Part shown: piece after piece, positions 55,898-64,000 of the stretch
Numbering within the stretch: position 1 is the first letter of the stretch
Layout: each line of letters begins with the position of its first letter
NCBI RefSeq assembly: GCF_900107725.1
Contig: NZ_FNQO01000001.1
Span: forward strand, 1,046,458-1,110,457
Direction: 5' to 3'
DNA from: Microbulbifer marinus
GTDB taxonomy: Bacteria; Pseudomonadota; Gammaproteobacteria; Pseudomonadales; Cellvibrionaceae
Length of the DNA: 64,000 nt
The notes under the pieces: generated by a model
The model's database searches: none
What the model was told of the DNA's origin: nothing
What the model saw: only the letters and a program-made list of their open reading frames with translations
Made by a program: the position numbers and the translations under genes

Positions 55898-56773
55898 ATG
55901 CAAAAGAGAAAAACCGCAATAATCGCAGGCTCAACGCTGTTGCTGATATTCGTGGCCTATGCGGTCAGCGGCGCTTTTTGGCAAAGTGACTCCGTTGACG
56001 GCAAACAGGCGGCGCGATCACAGCTCTCGCGCCTGTTCTCTAACGATAACGGCAATCTTGAAGACCGGATCCGCAAACTGGAGACATCGCTGGAGGATGC
56101 CAACCAGATCCAGTCCCAGCTGCTGGAAGTGGTTGAGGAGTTGCGCGCGCGGCTGGAGCGCTACGCCCCCACACAGTCTGCAGAAGATATTCGCACTGCG
56201 GCGCTGACCTCCTCGCCAGAGCGGCATGGCACCGAACACGCGGATCGCCCGTCACGCAGGGACCGCTACAGCGGGCACCGCGACCATCAGCTGCAGCGAT
56301 TGATCGATGCCGGCATCAACCCGGATCGAGCGGAATTTATCCTCGACAAGCAGGAGCGCTTCCAGTACGAGCACATGCAGCTGTCTTATCAGTACCGCCA
56401 TGTAAAGGACAAGTCCTCCGCCGAGGCCGAACGCCTGCGCCGGCAGCTCGACCGGTACAGCCACCCGCGCAAGTATTTCGAACACGAACTGGGCGAGCAG
56501 GAATTCGAACTCTATTTAGAGGCTAACGGCGGCCGCCAGGAAATGCGCATCGACAGGGTCGTCAGCGATACGCCGGCATCCGGGGCGGGCCTGCAAGCGG
56601 GAGACAAAATCATTTCCTATAACGGCGAACGGGTATTCCATATGGGGGATCTGCGCACGCAGGTCTACAAGGTCGCACCGGGCAAGACTGTCGCCATCGA
56701 AGTGCAACGGGAGGGGAGTTCGAGCAGGGAGGTGATTTACGTACCCAGCGGCCCACTGGGTATCCAGGGATAA
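55898..56773 (+). CDS. Membrane-anchored PDZ protein
   Basis: A 291-residue protein: one N-terminal membrane helix (about 8-24), a coiled-coil (about 45-85, LEDRIRKLETSLEDANQ), a charged Arg/His-rich linker and a C-terminal PDZ domain (about 200-290) with RVVSDTPASGAGLQAGDKIISYNG. It is probably periplasmic and holds or scaffolds a partner. It starts 4 bases after the second TPM gene and likely belongs to the same operon. Confidence 0.82.
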   Translation: MQKRKTAIIAGSTLLLIFVAYAVSGAFWQSDSVDGKQAARSQLSRLFSNDNGNLEDRIRKLETSLEDANQIQSQLLEVVEELRARLERYAPTQSAEDIRTAALTSSPERHGTEHADRPSRRDRYSGHRDHQLQRLIDAGINPDRAEFILDKQERFQYEHMQLSYQYRHVKDKSSAEAERLRRQLDRYSHPRKYFEHELGEQEFELYLEANGGRQEMRIDRVVSDTPASGAGLQAGDKIISYNGERVFHMGDLRTQVYKVAPGKTVAIEVQREGSSSREVIYVPSGPLGIQG

Positions 56774-56834
56774 CTGTCTGCGCATGCTGCAGAGACGGCC
56801 CACGGCCGCCTCCACAGATCTTCGCAACCGACAC

Positions 56835-58328
56835 TTACTCTGCGGATGTCTCCGGACGCATATGCGGGAACAGCAGCACATCGCGGATTGACGGGGAGTT
56901 GGTGAACAGCATCACCAGTCGGTCGATACCGATGCCCTCACCGGCGGTCGGCGGCAGGCCGTATTCCAGCGCGCGGATATAGTCGGCGTCGTAGTGCATC
57001 GCCTCGTCATCACCGGCATCCTTCTCCGCCACCTGGGCCTTGAAGCGCTCGGCCTGGTCTTCCGCATCGTTCAGCTCCGAGAAGCCGTTGGCGATCTCGC
57101 GGCCGCCGACGAAGAATTCGAAACGATCGGTGACGAACGGGTTGTCATCATTGCGGCGCGCCAGCGGTGACACCTCGGTCGGGTACTCGGTGATAAAGGT
57201 CGGCTGGTCCAGGCGGTGCTCGACGGTCTTCTCGAAAATCTCGATCTGTACCTTGCCCAGGCCCCAGCTGTCCTTCAGCGGAATACCGAGCTTGTCGGCA
57301 ACGGCGCGGGCGCTTTCCAGGTTGTCGATATCGGCGTGGCTCAGGCTCGGGTTGTGGCGCAGGATGGAGTCGAATACCGACAGGCGCGCAAACGGCTTGG
57401 CGAAGTCGTAGCTGCTGCCCTGGTACTCCACGGTAGTGCTGCCCAGCACATCCTCACAGATACCGCGCAGCATTTCCTCGGTCAGATCCATCAGGTCGTT
57501 GTAGTCGGCGTAGGCCTGGTAGAACTCCAGCATCGTGAACTCGGGGTTGTGACGCGTGGACAGCCCCTCGTTACGGAAATTGCGGTTGATTTCATACACG
57601 CGCTCGAAGCCACCGACCACCAGGCGCTTCAGGTAGAGTTCCGGCGCGATGCGCAGGTACATATCGATATCCAGCGCATTGTGATGCGTGATAAACGGCC
57701 GCGCGGTGGCGCCGCCGGGGATCACCTGCAGCATCGGCGTTTCCACTTCCATGAAGCGGTGACCGTTGAGGAACTGGCGGATGTACTCGATGATCTGCGA
57801 GCGCAGGCGGAATACGTCGCGGGATTCCGGCGTGGCGATCAGATCGACGTAGCGCTGGCGATAGCGCAGCTCCTGGTCGGCGATACCGTGGAATTTCTCC
57901 GGCAGCGGACGCAGCGCCTTGGTCAGCAGCGTGTATTCCTCGCAGTTCACGTACAGGTCGCCCTTGCCGGACTTATGCAGCTGGCCGCGCACGCCGACGA
58001 TGTCGCCGATATCCCAGGCGCCGTGACGCTCCTTGATATCCTTCTGCGCCGCCTTGTCCGCATACAGCTGGATGCGGTCGGACACATCCTGAATAACCAT
58101 GAACGGACCGCGCTTGGCCAGGATACGCCCCGCCACACAAGCGGTCTTGCCCAGTGCTTCCAGCTCCTCCTTGGATTTCTCGCCGAATTCCGCCTGCAGG
58201 TCGGCAGCGAGGTTTTCGCGGCGAAAACTGTTCGGGAAGGCATTGCCCTTCTCGCGCAGCGCGGACAGTTTGGCGCGGCGCTCGGCAATGAGTTTGTTTT
58301 CGTCTTGCTGGATTTGCGTATCAGTCAT
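56835..58328 (-). CDS. lysS: Lysyl-tRNA synthetase, class II
   Basis: A 497-residue class II synthetase that charges tRNA-Lys. An N-terminal OB domain ([15 protein letters not shown]) is followed by the catalytic domain: motif 1 near MEVETPMLQ, motif 2 [18 protein letters not shown] and motif 3 [13 protein letters not shown]. It lies 82 bases downstream of prfB, a conserved pairing. Confidence 0.98.
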   Translation of the reverse strand: MTDTQIQQDENKLIAERRAKLSALREKGNAFPNSFRRENLAADLQAEFGEKSKEELEALGKTACVAGRILAKRGPFMVIQDVSDRIQLYADKAAQKDIKERHGAWDIGDIVGVRGQLHKSGKGDLYVNCEEYTLLTKALRPLPEKFHGIADQELRYRQRYVDLIATPESRDVFRLRSQIIEYIRQFLNGHRFMEVETPMLQVIPGGATARPFITHHNALDIDMYLRIAPELYLKRLVVGGFERVYEINRNFRNEGLSTRHNPEFTMLEFYQAYADYNDLMDLTEEMLRGICEDVLGSTTVEYQGSSYDFAKPFARLSVFDSILRHNPSLSHADIDNLESARAVADKLGIPLKDSWGLGKVQIEIFEKTVEHRLDQPTFITEYPTEVSPLARRNDDNPFVTDRFEFFVGGREIANGFSELNDAEDQAERFKAQVAEKDAGDDEAMHYDADYIRALEYGLPPTAGEGIGIDRLVMLFTNSPSIRDVLLFPHMRPETSAE

Positions 58329-58410
58329 GATGATTCGTCGGTTGCAGTTTCAGATGGTTGTTCCCCTCTCCCGCAGGGAAGAGGGGCTGGGGAGGAGGCT
58401 CGCTCCCGGC

Positions 58411-59506
58411 TTACAGCCCGGCTTTCAGGCTCGCTTCGATAAACTGGTCCAGGTCGCCGTCGAGTACCGCCTGGCAGTTGCTGGTCTGCACGCCGGTGCG
58501 CAGATCCTTGATGCGCTGGTCGTCGAGCACGTAGGAACGGATCTGGCTACCCCAGCCGATATCCGACTTGCTCTCCTCCATCGCCTGTTTCTCCGCGTTG
58601 CGCTTGAGCATCTCCTGCTCGTACAGCCTGGCGCGCAGCATCTTCCAGGCCTTGTCGCGGTTCTGGTGCTGGGAGCGCTCGCTCTGGCAGGCCACCACGA
58701 TACCGGATTCGATATGGGTCAGGCGCACAGCCGAGTCGGTCTTGTTCACGTGCTGGCCGCCGGCACCGGAGGCGCGGTAGGTGTCCTCGCGCACCTGCGA
58801 CTTGTCCACCTCGATCTCGATGTTGTCATCGATTTCCGGCGATACGAAGACCGAGGAGAAGGAAGTGTGGCGGCGGTTACCGGAATCGAACGGGGACTTG
58901 CGCACCAGGCGGTGCACGCCGGTTTCGGTACGCAGCCAGCCAAAGGCGTGGTCTCCCTGAAAGTGGATAGTGGCGCTCTTGATACCGGCCACTTCCCCGG
59001 CGGAGGCCTCCTCCAGGGTGGTCTTGAAGCCGTGGGCCTCACCCCAGCGCAGATACATTCGCAGCAGTATCTCGGCCCAATCCTGCGCCTCGGTGCCGCC
59101 GGAACCGGCCTGGATATCCAGATAGGCGTTGTTCGCATCGGTCTCGCCGGAGAACATGCGGCGGAATTCCAGTACACCCAGCTGCTGCTGCAGGTTATCG
59201 ATTTCGGCGGCAACCTCGGTGACGGAATCCTCGTCGCCCTCTTCCACCGCCATTTCCAGCAGCTCGCGGCAGTCGGAGATACCGGAATCCAGGTTCTCGA
59301 TGGTGGTGACTACGGTTTCCAGGGAGGAGCGCTCACGACCCAGCTCCTGGGCGCGGTTAGGGTCGTCCCAGACGCTCGGCTCGGCCAGCTCCAGCTCGAC
59401 CTCGGTCAGGCGCTCTTTCTTGCTGGCGTAGTCAAAGATACCCCCTAAGAACGTCGGTGCGCTCTTCGAGGTCTTTCAGTTGATTGAGAAGGGGATTGAT
59501 TTCCAT
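58411..59506 (-). CDS. prfB: Peptide chain release factor 2, with programmed +1 frameshift
   Basis: The first 24 codons (59506-59435) end in an in-frame TGA at 59434-59432; a +1 shift then continues into the main frame to 58411, giving about 364 residues. RF2 ends translation at UGA and UAA. The SPF stop-recognition motif (RKSPFDSGN) and the GGQ motif (GAGGQHVNK) are intact. The main frame has no ATG of its own until 59253, which would lose the N-terminal domain. Autoregulation by RF2 levels is established for the family. Confidence 0.97.
59430..59450 (-). promoter_or_regulatory. prfB programmed frameshift site
   Basis: Minus-strand AGGGGGTATCTTTGAC: a Shine-Dalgarno-like AGGGGG, then the slippery CTT followed by TGA-C. 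This matches the canonical bacterial site, including the C after TGA, so low RF2 favours the +1 shift and full-length RF2. Confidence 0.96.
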
Positions 59507-59621
59507 GAACTCTCGGATTCCGGACATAAGATAAAGCGGCGCGCATTCTACCGCAGCGCACCGTGGGGGTTCCAGTGGCCTTCCAGACCCAGGTAGGCTC
59601 CGCAGCGAGGTCCGGGCGGCC

Positions 59622-59725
59622 CTGCTAGCGGGATCCGCTTTCGGGACACGCCGTGAATACATCCCTGTAGGCTTGTCTGCGAGATCCTTCTCGCAGACAG
59701 TCCCGAAAGCGAATCCCGCTAGCAG
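59622..59725 (+). repeat. Palindromic repeat element, copy 1
   Basis: A 104-bp element. Arms of 26 bases at 59622-59647 and 59700-59725 pair with one mismatch. Inside are a conserved core (648-674 of the same kilobase: ACGCCGTGAATACATCCC and on) and a perfect 10-bp hairpin at 59675-59698. This is a nested palindrome, not a simple terminator. Confidence 0.9.
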
Positions 59726-59805
59726 ACCCTTAGCATGAGGTTGCTGAGCGTTACTCGCCTTTGCAAAGCAAATTGAAATGAACACCGAGTCTCTATGCTA
59801 AGGAG

Positions 59806-59910
59806 CTGATGCCGGAGCCTGTTTGTGGGACCTTCCGCGGCCATGGATGGCCGCGGAGAGCGTACAGGGACGTATTCACAGCGTGTCCCACAAACAGGCT
59901 CCGGTAGCAG
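59806..59910 (-). repeat. Palindromic repeat element, copy 2 (inverted)
   Basis: A 105-bp element in the opposite direction. Arms of 26 bases at 59806-59831 and 59885-59910 pair with two mismatches. The inner stem is CCGCGGCCAT with ATGGCCGCGG (59835-59856). The minus-strand core GACACGCTGTGAATACGTCC and on matches that of copy 1 with a few changes, while the outer arms and inner stem are different. Confidence 0.9.
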
Positions 59911-59962
59911 CGCCGCCAAGGGCCTGTGCCGCCCCCTCACTGGAGAGAAGAAGGACGGGAAT

Positions 59963-61063
59963 TCAGGCGCCAAACCCGTTCATCAGCAGTCCGGCGACGA
60001 CAATCTGCGGCAACGTCAGCAGTGGCAGCGCCAGGGCCAGGCGCCAGGAACCTGTAGTGTCCTTGATCGACATCAGCTCGGTGTAGTCTGTGGAAACCCC
60101 GGCCATCAGGAAGGCGAAGGCGTTGCCGGGCGCCGCCGCCCGGCTGAAGATATCCGCGGCCAGCGGCGTGGCGCCCTCCGAGCAGACTTCCAGGATTGTC
60201 GCCGCCACCAGGGTTGCCCCCAAGCCCAGCAGCGACGGGCCGAACCACTGCTGGAACACCGCCGGATCCACGAACGCGCGCACCAGCACCGCCAGCACTA
60301 TGCCCACCAGCAGCCAGCGCACCACCATCTGTGAACCGCGGATGCCCTCCCACAGCAGGCCGCCGATACTGGTCGGCGTCAACTCGGCGCGATTCCACAG
60401 CTCGCGCACCTCGGTGCGCCAGTCGTAATCCTCCGGCAGCTCCACCCGGTTGGGGTTGGCCGGCAGCCTGCCCCGCTCCACCATGCGGTCGGCCAGATAG
60501 CCGGCGATCAGCGCGATCACCGCGGAGCAGAGGATAAACAGCAACGTCCACCAGAGGCCGATCAGCGCGATCAGGATCACCGTCAGCGACAGCGAGTTCC
60601 ACGGGCTGGCGACCAGGAAGGCCATCACCTGTCCCAGGCTGGCGCCGCGCTTGTACAGCTGCATGCCCACCATCAGGATGCCGTGGGAGCAGAGATCGAA
60701 GAAAAGCCCCGCCAGGGTGGCGCGAAACAGGCCGCGCTTGCTGCCGCCACGCCCCAGCACCTCGATGACCAGCTCTTGCGGAATGCGCCCGAGCAGGCCG
60801 ACAAACAGCGCCCCGGCCACTACACCCCACCACATCGTATGCACCAGTTCCACCACGCCGGTGGACATGTGGTGCAGCCACTCCGGCATGGCCGACAGGT
60901 CTACAGCCCAATAACTGAGGTAGAGAACCGCTACCAGTGACAGGCTGATCCATAACAGCCAGTCGATTCGGCCGTGGGGTTCGTCGGCACAGCAGGCCGA
61001 GGTGTGCGATTCCACCACCACCGCATCCCGCGGTGGCTGGGGCCCACAGCATTTGTCAGTCAC
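59963..61063 (-). CDS. SO_0444-type Cu/Zn efflux permease
   Basis: A 366-residue inner-membrane permease of the ArsP/SO_0444 type. A short N-terminal cytoplasmic part has two Cys pairs (DKCCGPQ and SACCADEP), likely for metal delivery. About eight membrane helices follow, with LFFDLCSHGILMVGMQLYKRGASLGQ and EVCSEGATPLAADIF as the family boxes. The GTG start at 61063 follows GGGAGGT and overlaps the regulator gene by 8 bases. The metal range is inferred from its regulator. Confidence 0.85.
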   Translation of the reverse strand: MTDKCCGPQPPRDAVVVESHTSACCADEPHGRIDWLLWISLSLVAVLYLSYWAVDLSAMPEWLHHMSTGVVELVHTMWWGVVAGALFVGLLGRIPQELVIEVLGRGGSKRGLFRATLAGLFFDLCSHGILMVGMQLYKRGASLGQVMAFLVASPWNSLSLTVILIALIGLWWTLLFILCSAVIALIAGYLADRMVERGRLPANPNRVELPEDYDWRTEVRELWNRAELTPTSIGGLLWEGIRGSQMVVRWLLVGIVLAVLVRAFVDPAVFQQWFGPSLLGLGATLVAATILEVCSEGATPLAADIFSRAAAPGNAFAFLMAGVSTDYTELMSIKDTTGSWRLALALPLLTLPQIVVAGLLMNGFGA

Positions 61064-61454
61064 GCTGACCTCCCGACAGGTTGTCCAGAATCGCGCACTC
61101 CGGCGACTCGTCGCCGGCACAGCTATCCGCGAGACCGCGCAGGCTGGTGCGCATCTCGCGTAGATTGCGCAGCTGCTCTTCTACACGCCTGAGTTTTTCC
61201 TCCACCAACCGCTTGGCATCGTGACTTCGACGCCCCGGGTCGCGGTGCAACTCCAGCAGATCGCGCACCTCGTCGATAGAAAAGCCGGTAGCTCGGGCGC
61301 GCTGGATAAAGCGCAGTGTCTCCAGGTCCCGCTCGCTGTAGTCGCGGTAACCGTTATCGGCACGCCCCGGCGCGAGCAAATCAATGGATTCGTAGTAGCG
61401 CAGCGCCTTCGCGGTCAGGCCCGACCGCTGCGCCGCCTGGGAAATATTCATCAC
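61056..61454 (-). CDS. MerR-family metal regulator, CueR-like
   Basis: A 132-residue MerR protein. It has an N-terminal winged helix (NISQAAQRSGLTAKALRYYESIDLL), a long dimer helix, and a C-terminal metal loop with Cys-x7-Cys (SCAGDESPECAILDNL) matching the CueR Cu(I) site (C-x7-C) rather than the ZntR loop. It probably senses Cu(I) and activates its own promoter and the permease. It is the first gene of the pair. Confidence 0.88.
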   Translation of the reverse strand: MMNISQAAQRSGLTAKALRYYESIDLLAPGRADNGYRDYSERDLETLRFIQRARATGFSIDEVRDLLELHRDPGRRSHDAKRLVEEKLRRVEEQLRNLREMRTSLRGLADSCAGDESPECAILDNLSGGQRD

Positions 61455-61489
61455 ACCTCCCGCAGTGCAGTGTCTTATTACGGTGCAGG

Positions 61490-61520
61490 AGGCTAAAGGT
61501 TACCGCGAGAGGAAGGTCAA
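61490..61520 (-). promoter_or_regulatory. MerR-type promoter with 19-bp spacer
   Basis: On the minus strand TTGACC (61520-61515), 19 bases and TAGCCT (61495-61490). A 19-bp spacer is the hallmark of MerR-activated promoters; E. coli copA has the same TTGACC -35 and a similar CCTTCC half-site. The -35 overlaps the stop end of the upstream lipoprotein gene. Confidence 0.8.
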
Positions 61521-61957
61521 TTGTTATTTTTCGGGCAGTCGCCCTTCTCGTATTTAATTTGGTCGGCCGGATCGAAGCCGAGTTCCAGCGCGGCATCCAG
61601 CGAGCCCTCTTCAATCAGGTGCAGCAGAATATCTCCGGTGGGACCGCCACAGACGGCGGCATACATCCGGTCGGTGCGGCTGCCGCAACTGGATTCCTGC
61701 ACAACCACGCCATTGTCGGTCAGATTGGCACCGCTCTCTTCCAGCGACATGCCACCGCCCTCGCACTGGCGACTGCCGCGGGCGCGGAAAACCCAGATCA
61801 GCTCGTCCGGCTGGACCGCCGGTTCTTCGGGCGCAGCCGACTCTTCCGCAGCCGTGACAGTTTCGTTTTCCGGAGCTTTTTCCTCCGCCCGCTCGCCGCA
61901 GGCGCTCAGCCCGGTAACAGCGGCCAGCGCCAACAGTAGAGATGTATTCCGGTTCAC
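61517..61957 (-). CDS. Four-cysteine lipoprotein of unknown function
   Basis: A 146-residue exported protein. A lipobox LSAC is near residue 20. An acidic linker (about 22-50) is followed by a 95-residue domain with LIWVFR, MSLEES, GVVVQESSCG, RTD and GPTGDILLHLI, plus four Cys after the lipid Cys (QC, SC, VC, DC). The same domain is in the next gene upstream (62106-62627). I do not recognise a named family. The partner gene may be in the same operon (148-base gap). Confidence 0.75.
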   Translation of the reverse strand: MNRNTSLLLALAAVTGLSACGERAEEKAPENETVTAAEESAAPEEPAVQPDELIWVFRARGSRQCEGGGMSLEESGANLTDNGVVVQESSCGSRTDRMYAAVCGGPTGDILLHLIEEGSLDAALELGFDPADQIKYEKGDCPKNNN

Positions 61958-62105
61958 TTCTGCTTCCTCCGTAAAGCCAGTTAACTGAACCCCAGAGTAT
62001 GCCCGATGCTGGTCGACACGCCACGCCGGCCGTATCTGTATCGCGGCTGCGGGTTCGTTGGATACAGCGTAGCGCCTTCAGAAGATACTCGCCCTGAGAG
62101 GAAGA

Positions 62106-62627
62106 TCAGTCTTGTTTGTTCGGGCACTTAACGGTTTGATATCTAATCTGCTCCGCCGGGCCATATCCAGCTGCCAGGGCCGCATCCAGCGAATTACCCC
62201 TGATCAGGTGCAGCAATATATCCCCTGTAGGCTCGCCGCAACCGGAGACAAAAACGAGGTCGGTACGCAGACCACAGTGGGACTGGTGCGCGACCACGCC
62301 ACTATCTTTGAGTTTGGCACGGCTGTCATCCAGCGACATATCTTCGCCTATACACTGCTTGACGCGGCGGTGCCGGAATACCCAGATCAGCGGCTCCTGA
62401 TCGGCTGTCTCCTCCGCTTGGGCCGCAGGCGCTTCCGCTTGGGCCGCAGGCGCTTCCGCCTGGGCCGCAGGCGCCTCCGCCTGGCCGGCCGGCTCTTCGG
62501 ATTGCTCCGCCGACTGTTGCGCGGCAGCGTAAGTCGCCTTTTCCGCTTTGTTTTCCGCGGGCAGCCCAAAGACCCCGACGGACAACGTGAGACCCAACAC
62601 CAACAGAAGTAACAGTGTGCGCTTCAT
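62106..62627 (-). CDS. Four-cysteine secreted protein of unknown function with Ala-Gln-Glu repeats
   Basis: A 173-residue exported protein. The signal peptide (MKRTLLLLLVLGLTLSVGVFGL) has no lipobox Cys. A linker with three direct copies of AQAEAPA-type heptads follows (from a 21-base DNA repeat at 62420-62482), then the same four-Cys domain as the lipoprotein next to it (LIWVFR, MSLDDS, GVVAHQSHCG, RTD, GEPTGDILLHLI). Hand alignment without gaps gives about half identical residues over 96 positions. It is likely periplasmic. The role is unknown. Confidence 0.75.
   Translation of the reverse strand: MKRTLLLLLVLGLTLSVGVFGLPAENKAEKATYAAAQQSAEQSEEPAGQAEAPAAQAEAPAAQAEAPAAQAEETADQEPLIWVFRHRRVKQCIGEDMSLDDSRAKLKDSGVVAHQSHCGLRTDLVFVSGCGEPTGDILLHLIRGNSLDAALAAGYGPAEQIRYQTVKCPNKQD
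62420..62482. repeat. 21-bp tandem repeat, three copies, in coding sequence
   Basis: Three near-identical 21-base units lie head to tail and encode three copies of the AQAEAPA heptad in the four-Cys protein. The first two differ by one base and the third by two. The repeat is in frame, so it lengthens the linker without changing the domain. Confidence 0.9.
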
Positions 62628-62663
62628 TTCTAGCTTCCTCCGTGAAGCTTGTCATCTGCCCGG

Positions 62664-63302
62664 TCAGCCAAACGCCAGCCAGGCGCCCACCAGCAACATC
62701 AGCGTGCCGGCAATGCGGTTGATCAGGCGCACATTCTCACCGCGCTCCAACAACCGGCTGAGCGTGCGTCCGCCGCCTGCGTAAATCAGCATACACAGGG
62801 TTTCCAATAGCAGAATGATAGCAATGAGCACCGCCAGCTGCGGTGCCAGCGGGTAACTGTCGTTGATAAAGGGCGGCAGCAGCGCGATAAAAAACGCCCA
62901 GCCTTTCGGGTTGGCCACCGCGGTGACGAATCCCTGTGCCGCCAGCGACTGCCGCGAGGGCATCGCGGTACTGCCATCGCGATCCTCCGGCGCGACCATC
63001 ACCATGCGCCCGCGTGCGCGCCACATCTGAACGCCCAGCCAGGCCAGGTAGGTACCGCCGCAGTACTTGAATACCTGAAAGGCGGTCGGATATTGCAGCA
63101 TCAGCGCAGCGATACCCAGTACCGCTGCTACCGCCACCAGCGCCACGCCGAGCAGTTCGCCGGCCATCATCCACAGGGTGCGGCGCACGCCGAGGGTCAT
63201 TCCCAGGGTCAGCGCCAGGGTCATACACATACCCGGCGTCAGCGACACGAAGAAAAATGTGGGCACGAAAAGCGCCAGCACGGACAGATCGATAATCCCC
63301 AT
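62664..63302 (-). CDS. LysE family translocator
   Basis: A 212-residue inner-membrane exporter of the LysE/RhtB family. About six helices; the N-terminal FVPTFFFVSLTPGMCMTLALTLGMTLG and the central ANPKGWAFFIALLPPFI are family hallmarks. It exports amino acids or related compounds; which one cannot be read. It starts at the ATG at 63302, which overlaps the stop of the next gene (TGATG), so it is translationally coupled. Confidence 0.9.
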   Translation of the reverse strand: MGIIDLSVLALFVPTFFFVSLTPGMCMTLALTLGMTLGVRRTLWMMAGELLGVALVAVAAVLGIAALMLQYPTAFQVFKYCGGTYLAWLGVQMWRARGRMVMVAPEDRDGSTAMPSRQSLAAQGFVTAVANPKGWAFFIALLPPFINDSYPLAPQLAVLIAIILLLETLCMLIYAGGGRTLSRLLERGENVRLINRIAGTLMLLVGAWLAFG

Positions 63303-64000
63303 CAGTGATGCGTTCCCGTATGGTTGCCGTAATGGCTCACCAGCATGCCCGCCAGCATCAGGCCACAACCGAGCAGTTCGCGACCACTCAACACTTCATT
63401 CAGGAACAGCCAGCCCGCCGCTAGTGCAAACACCGCCTCCAGACTCATGATCACGGTCGCGTGCGAGGGTGCAGCGTGACGTTGCGCCAGCAGTTGGAAG
63501 GTGAAGGCGATGGCCGTGGAGAAAATCATCATGTAGGCGATGGGCCAGGCCGCGTTAACTGCAGACTGCAGGCTTGGCTGTTCAACCATCAGCGAGGCCA
63601 CGCCGGACAGCAGGCCACAGACGAGAAACTGCACGCAAGCCAGCCGCAGTGCATCGTAGCGTCGCACCAGGTGATCCGCGGACAGCACCTGCACGGCAAA
63701 CACGAAGGCACTGGCAAACACCAACAGGTCCCCTACCAGCTGTGACTCCTCACTGAAATCGGCGAGCTCGTAGAGCCCCGCCAGCGCCAGGCCGATCCCC
63801 GCCCAGGTCCAGCGATTGGTTTTGTGGCCGAGAGACAGGCCGATCACCGGTACCAGCAACAGGTAAAAACCAGTGATAAAACCGGCGCGGCCGGCGGTGG
63901 TGTACAGCAGGCTCACCTGCTGCAGGGCCGCCCCCAGAAACAGCCAGAAACCCAGAATCGCGCCGCCAGGCAGGCAGGCGCGCCAGCCGTGCGCGACGCT
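63302..64000 (-). CDS. EamA/DMT family transporter (5' end outside window)
   Basis: The C-terminal ~230 residues of an inner-membrane DMT transporter (usually about 290-300 in total). The frame is open to the right edge, and the part before the GTG at 63916 (GFWLFLGAALQQVSLLYTTAG) is clearly coding. A second EamA domain follows (LVPVIGLSLGHKTNRWTWAGIGLALAGLY, AFALAAGWLFLNEVLSGRELLGCGLMLAG). The substrate is unknown. It lies in the same operon as the LysE gene. Confidence 0.9.
   Translation of the reverse strand, partial: SVAHGWRACLPGGAILGFWLFLGAALQQVSLLYTTAGRAGFITGFYLLLVPVIGLSLGHKTNRWTWAGIGLALAGLYELADFSEESQLVGDLLVFASAFVFAVQVLSADHLVRRYDALRLACVQFLVCGLLSGVASLMVEQPSLQSAVNAAWPIAYMMIFSTAIAFTFQLLAQRHAAPSHATVIMSLEAVFALAAGWLFLNEVLSGRELLGCGLMLAGMLVSHYGNHTGTHH

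Larger units (their letters stand above)
59507..59962. other. 456-base gap holding two palindromic repeats
   Basis: The gap between the Cu/Zn permease and prfB contains two inverted ~105-bp elements described separately (59622-59725 and 59806-59910) and about 80 bases between them. No gene is seen; short frames across it are repeat shadows. The prfB promoter must lie in or near 59520-59620. Confidence 0.7.

Noticed and set aside
57216-58442. Long open frame of 408 codons on the plus strand
   Set aside because: It is antisense to lysS, which has complete class II motifs; a shadow frame.
58411-59253. prfB as a short gene starting at the ATG at 59253
   Set aside because: That start removes the N-terminal domain. 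The upstream frameshift site with AGGGGG, CTT and TGA-C explains the missing start and gives full-length RF2.
59622-59910. The palindromes considered as a bidirectional terminator pair
   Set aside because: They are about 105 bp each with nested stems and a conserved non-palindromic core and lack U-runs. A repeat family fits better.

Overview
The window is about 64 kb of a GC-rich (roughly 60%) chromosome from a gammaproteobacterium. Gene order in several blocks follows Pseudomonas and its relatives: ldhA, gacS, cysM, relA, mazG, and also rpoE(algU)-mucA-mucB-rseC ... mucD-lepA-lepB-rnc-era-recO-acpS. A secreted GH13/CBM20 amylase and two AbgT transporters fit a marine, polysaccharide-using Cellvibrionales member such as Microbulbifer. 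That genus is an inference, because no rRNA or other taxonomic marker lies in the window. No tRNA, rRNA, CRISPR array, prophage or insertion sequence was found; the window is nearly all chromosomal housekeeping genes with a few accessory islets.

Layout. 1-9 kb: the 3' end of a secreted alpha-amylase, a double-hotdog thioesterase, an AbgT transporter, small conserved proteins (YaiL, DUF1415, MAPEG), a patatin and a TPR protein. 9-16.4 kb: rtcB-archease (RNA ligation), a fused cytochrome c/outer-membrane barrel protein resembling Cyc2, a lipase, an alpha-carbonic anhydrase, an MscS channel, a GNAT enzyme and an SMR pump. 16.4-25.9 kb: a second AbgT transporter, trpS, a homologue of the tRNA-queuosine mannosyltransferase, uppP, tsaB, an AT-hook histone-like protein, hemH and adk. 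26-34 kb: ldhA, mazG, relA, cysM and a GacS/BarA hybrid kinase. 34-46.8 kb: acpS, recO, era, rnc, a DUF4845 protein, lepB, lepA and the MucD protease, then the mpaA/epimerase murein-peptide pair, then the sigma-E operon with its own sigma-E-type promoter. 46.8-56.8 kb: nadB, ygfX-sdhE, ygfZ, two adjacent uracil-DNA-glycosylase-fold genes, a phytase-like protein, yajQ, yaeQ and a LemA/TPM/TPM/PDZ run. 56.8-64 kb: lysS and prfB (with its programmed frameshift), two inverted copies of a ~105-bp palindromic repeat, a CueR-like regulator with a Cu/Zn permease, two paralogous secreted four-cysteine proteins, and two transporters.

Functional links. RNA metabolism and translation are strongly represented (rtcB/archease, trpS, a Q-mannosyltransferase homologue, tsaB, rnc, era, lepA, lysS, prfB). 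Envelope stress and wall recycling meet at 40-46.8 kb, where MucD, MpaA and the dipeptide epimerase lie next to RpoE-RseA-RseB-RseC. Stress and global regulation meet at 28-34 kb (RelA, GacS). The least explained items are the Cyc2-like protein, the duplicated four-cysteine proteins beside the copper-efflux pair, the bacterial queuosine-mannosyltransferase homologue and the paired palindromes.
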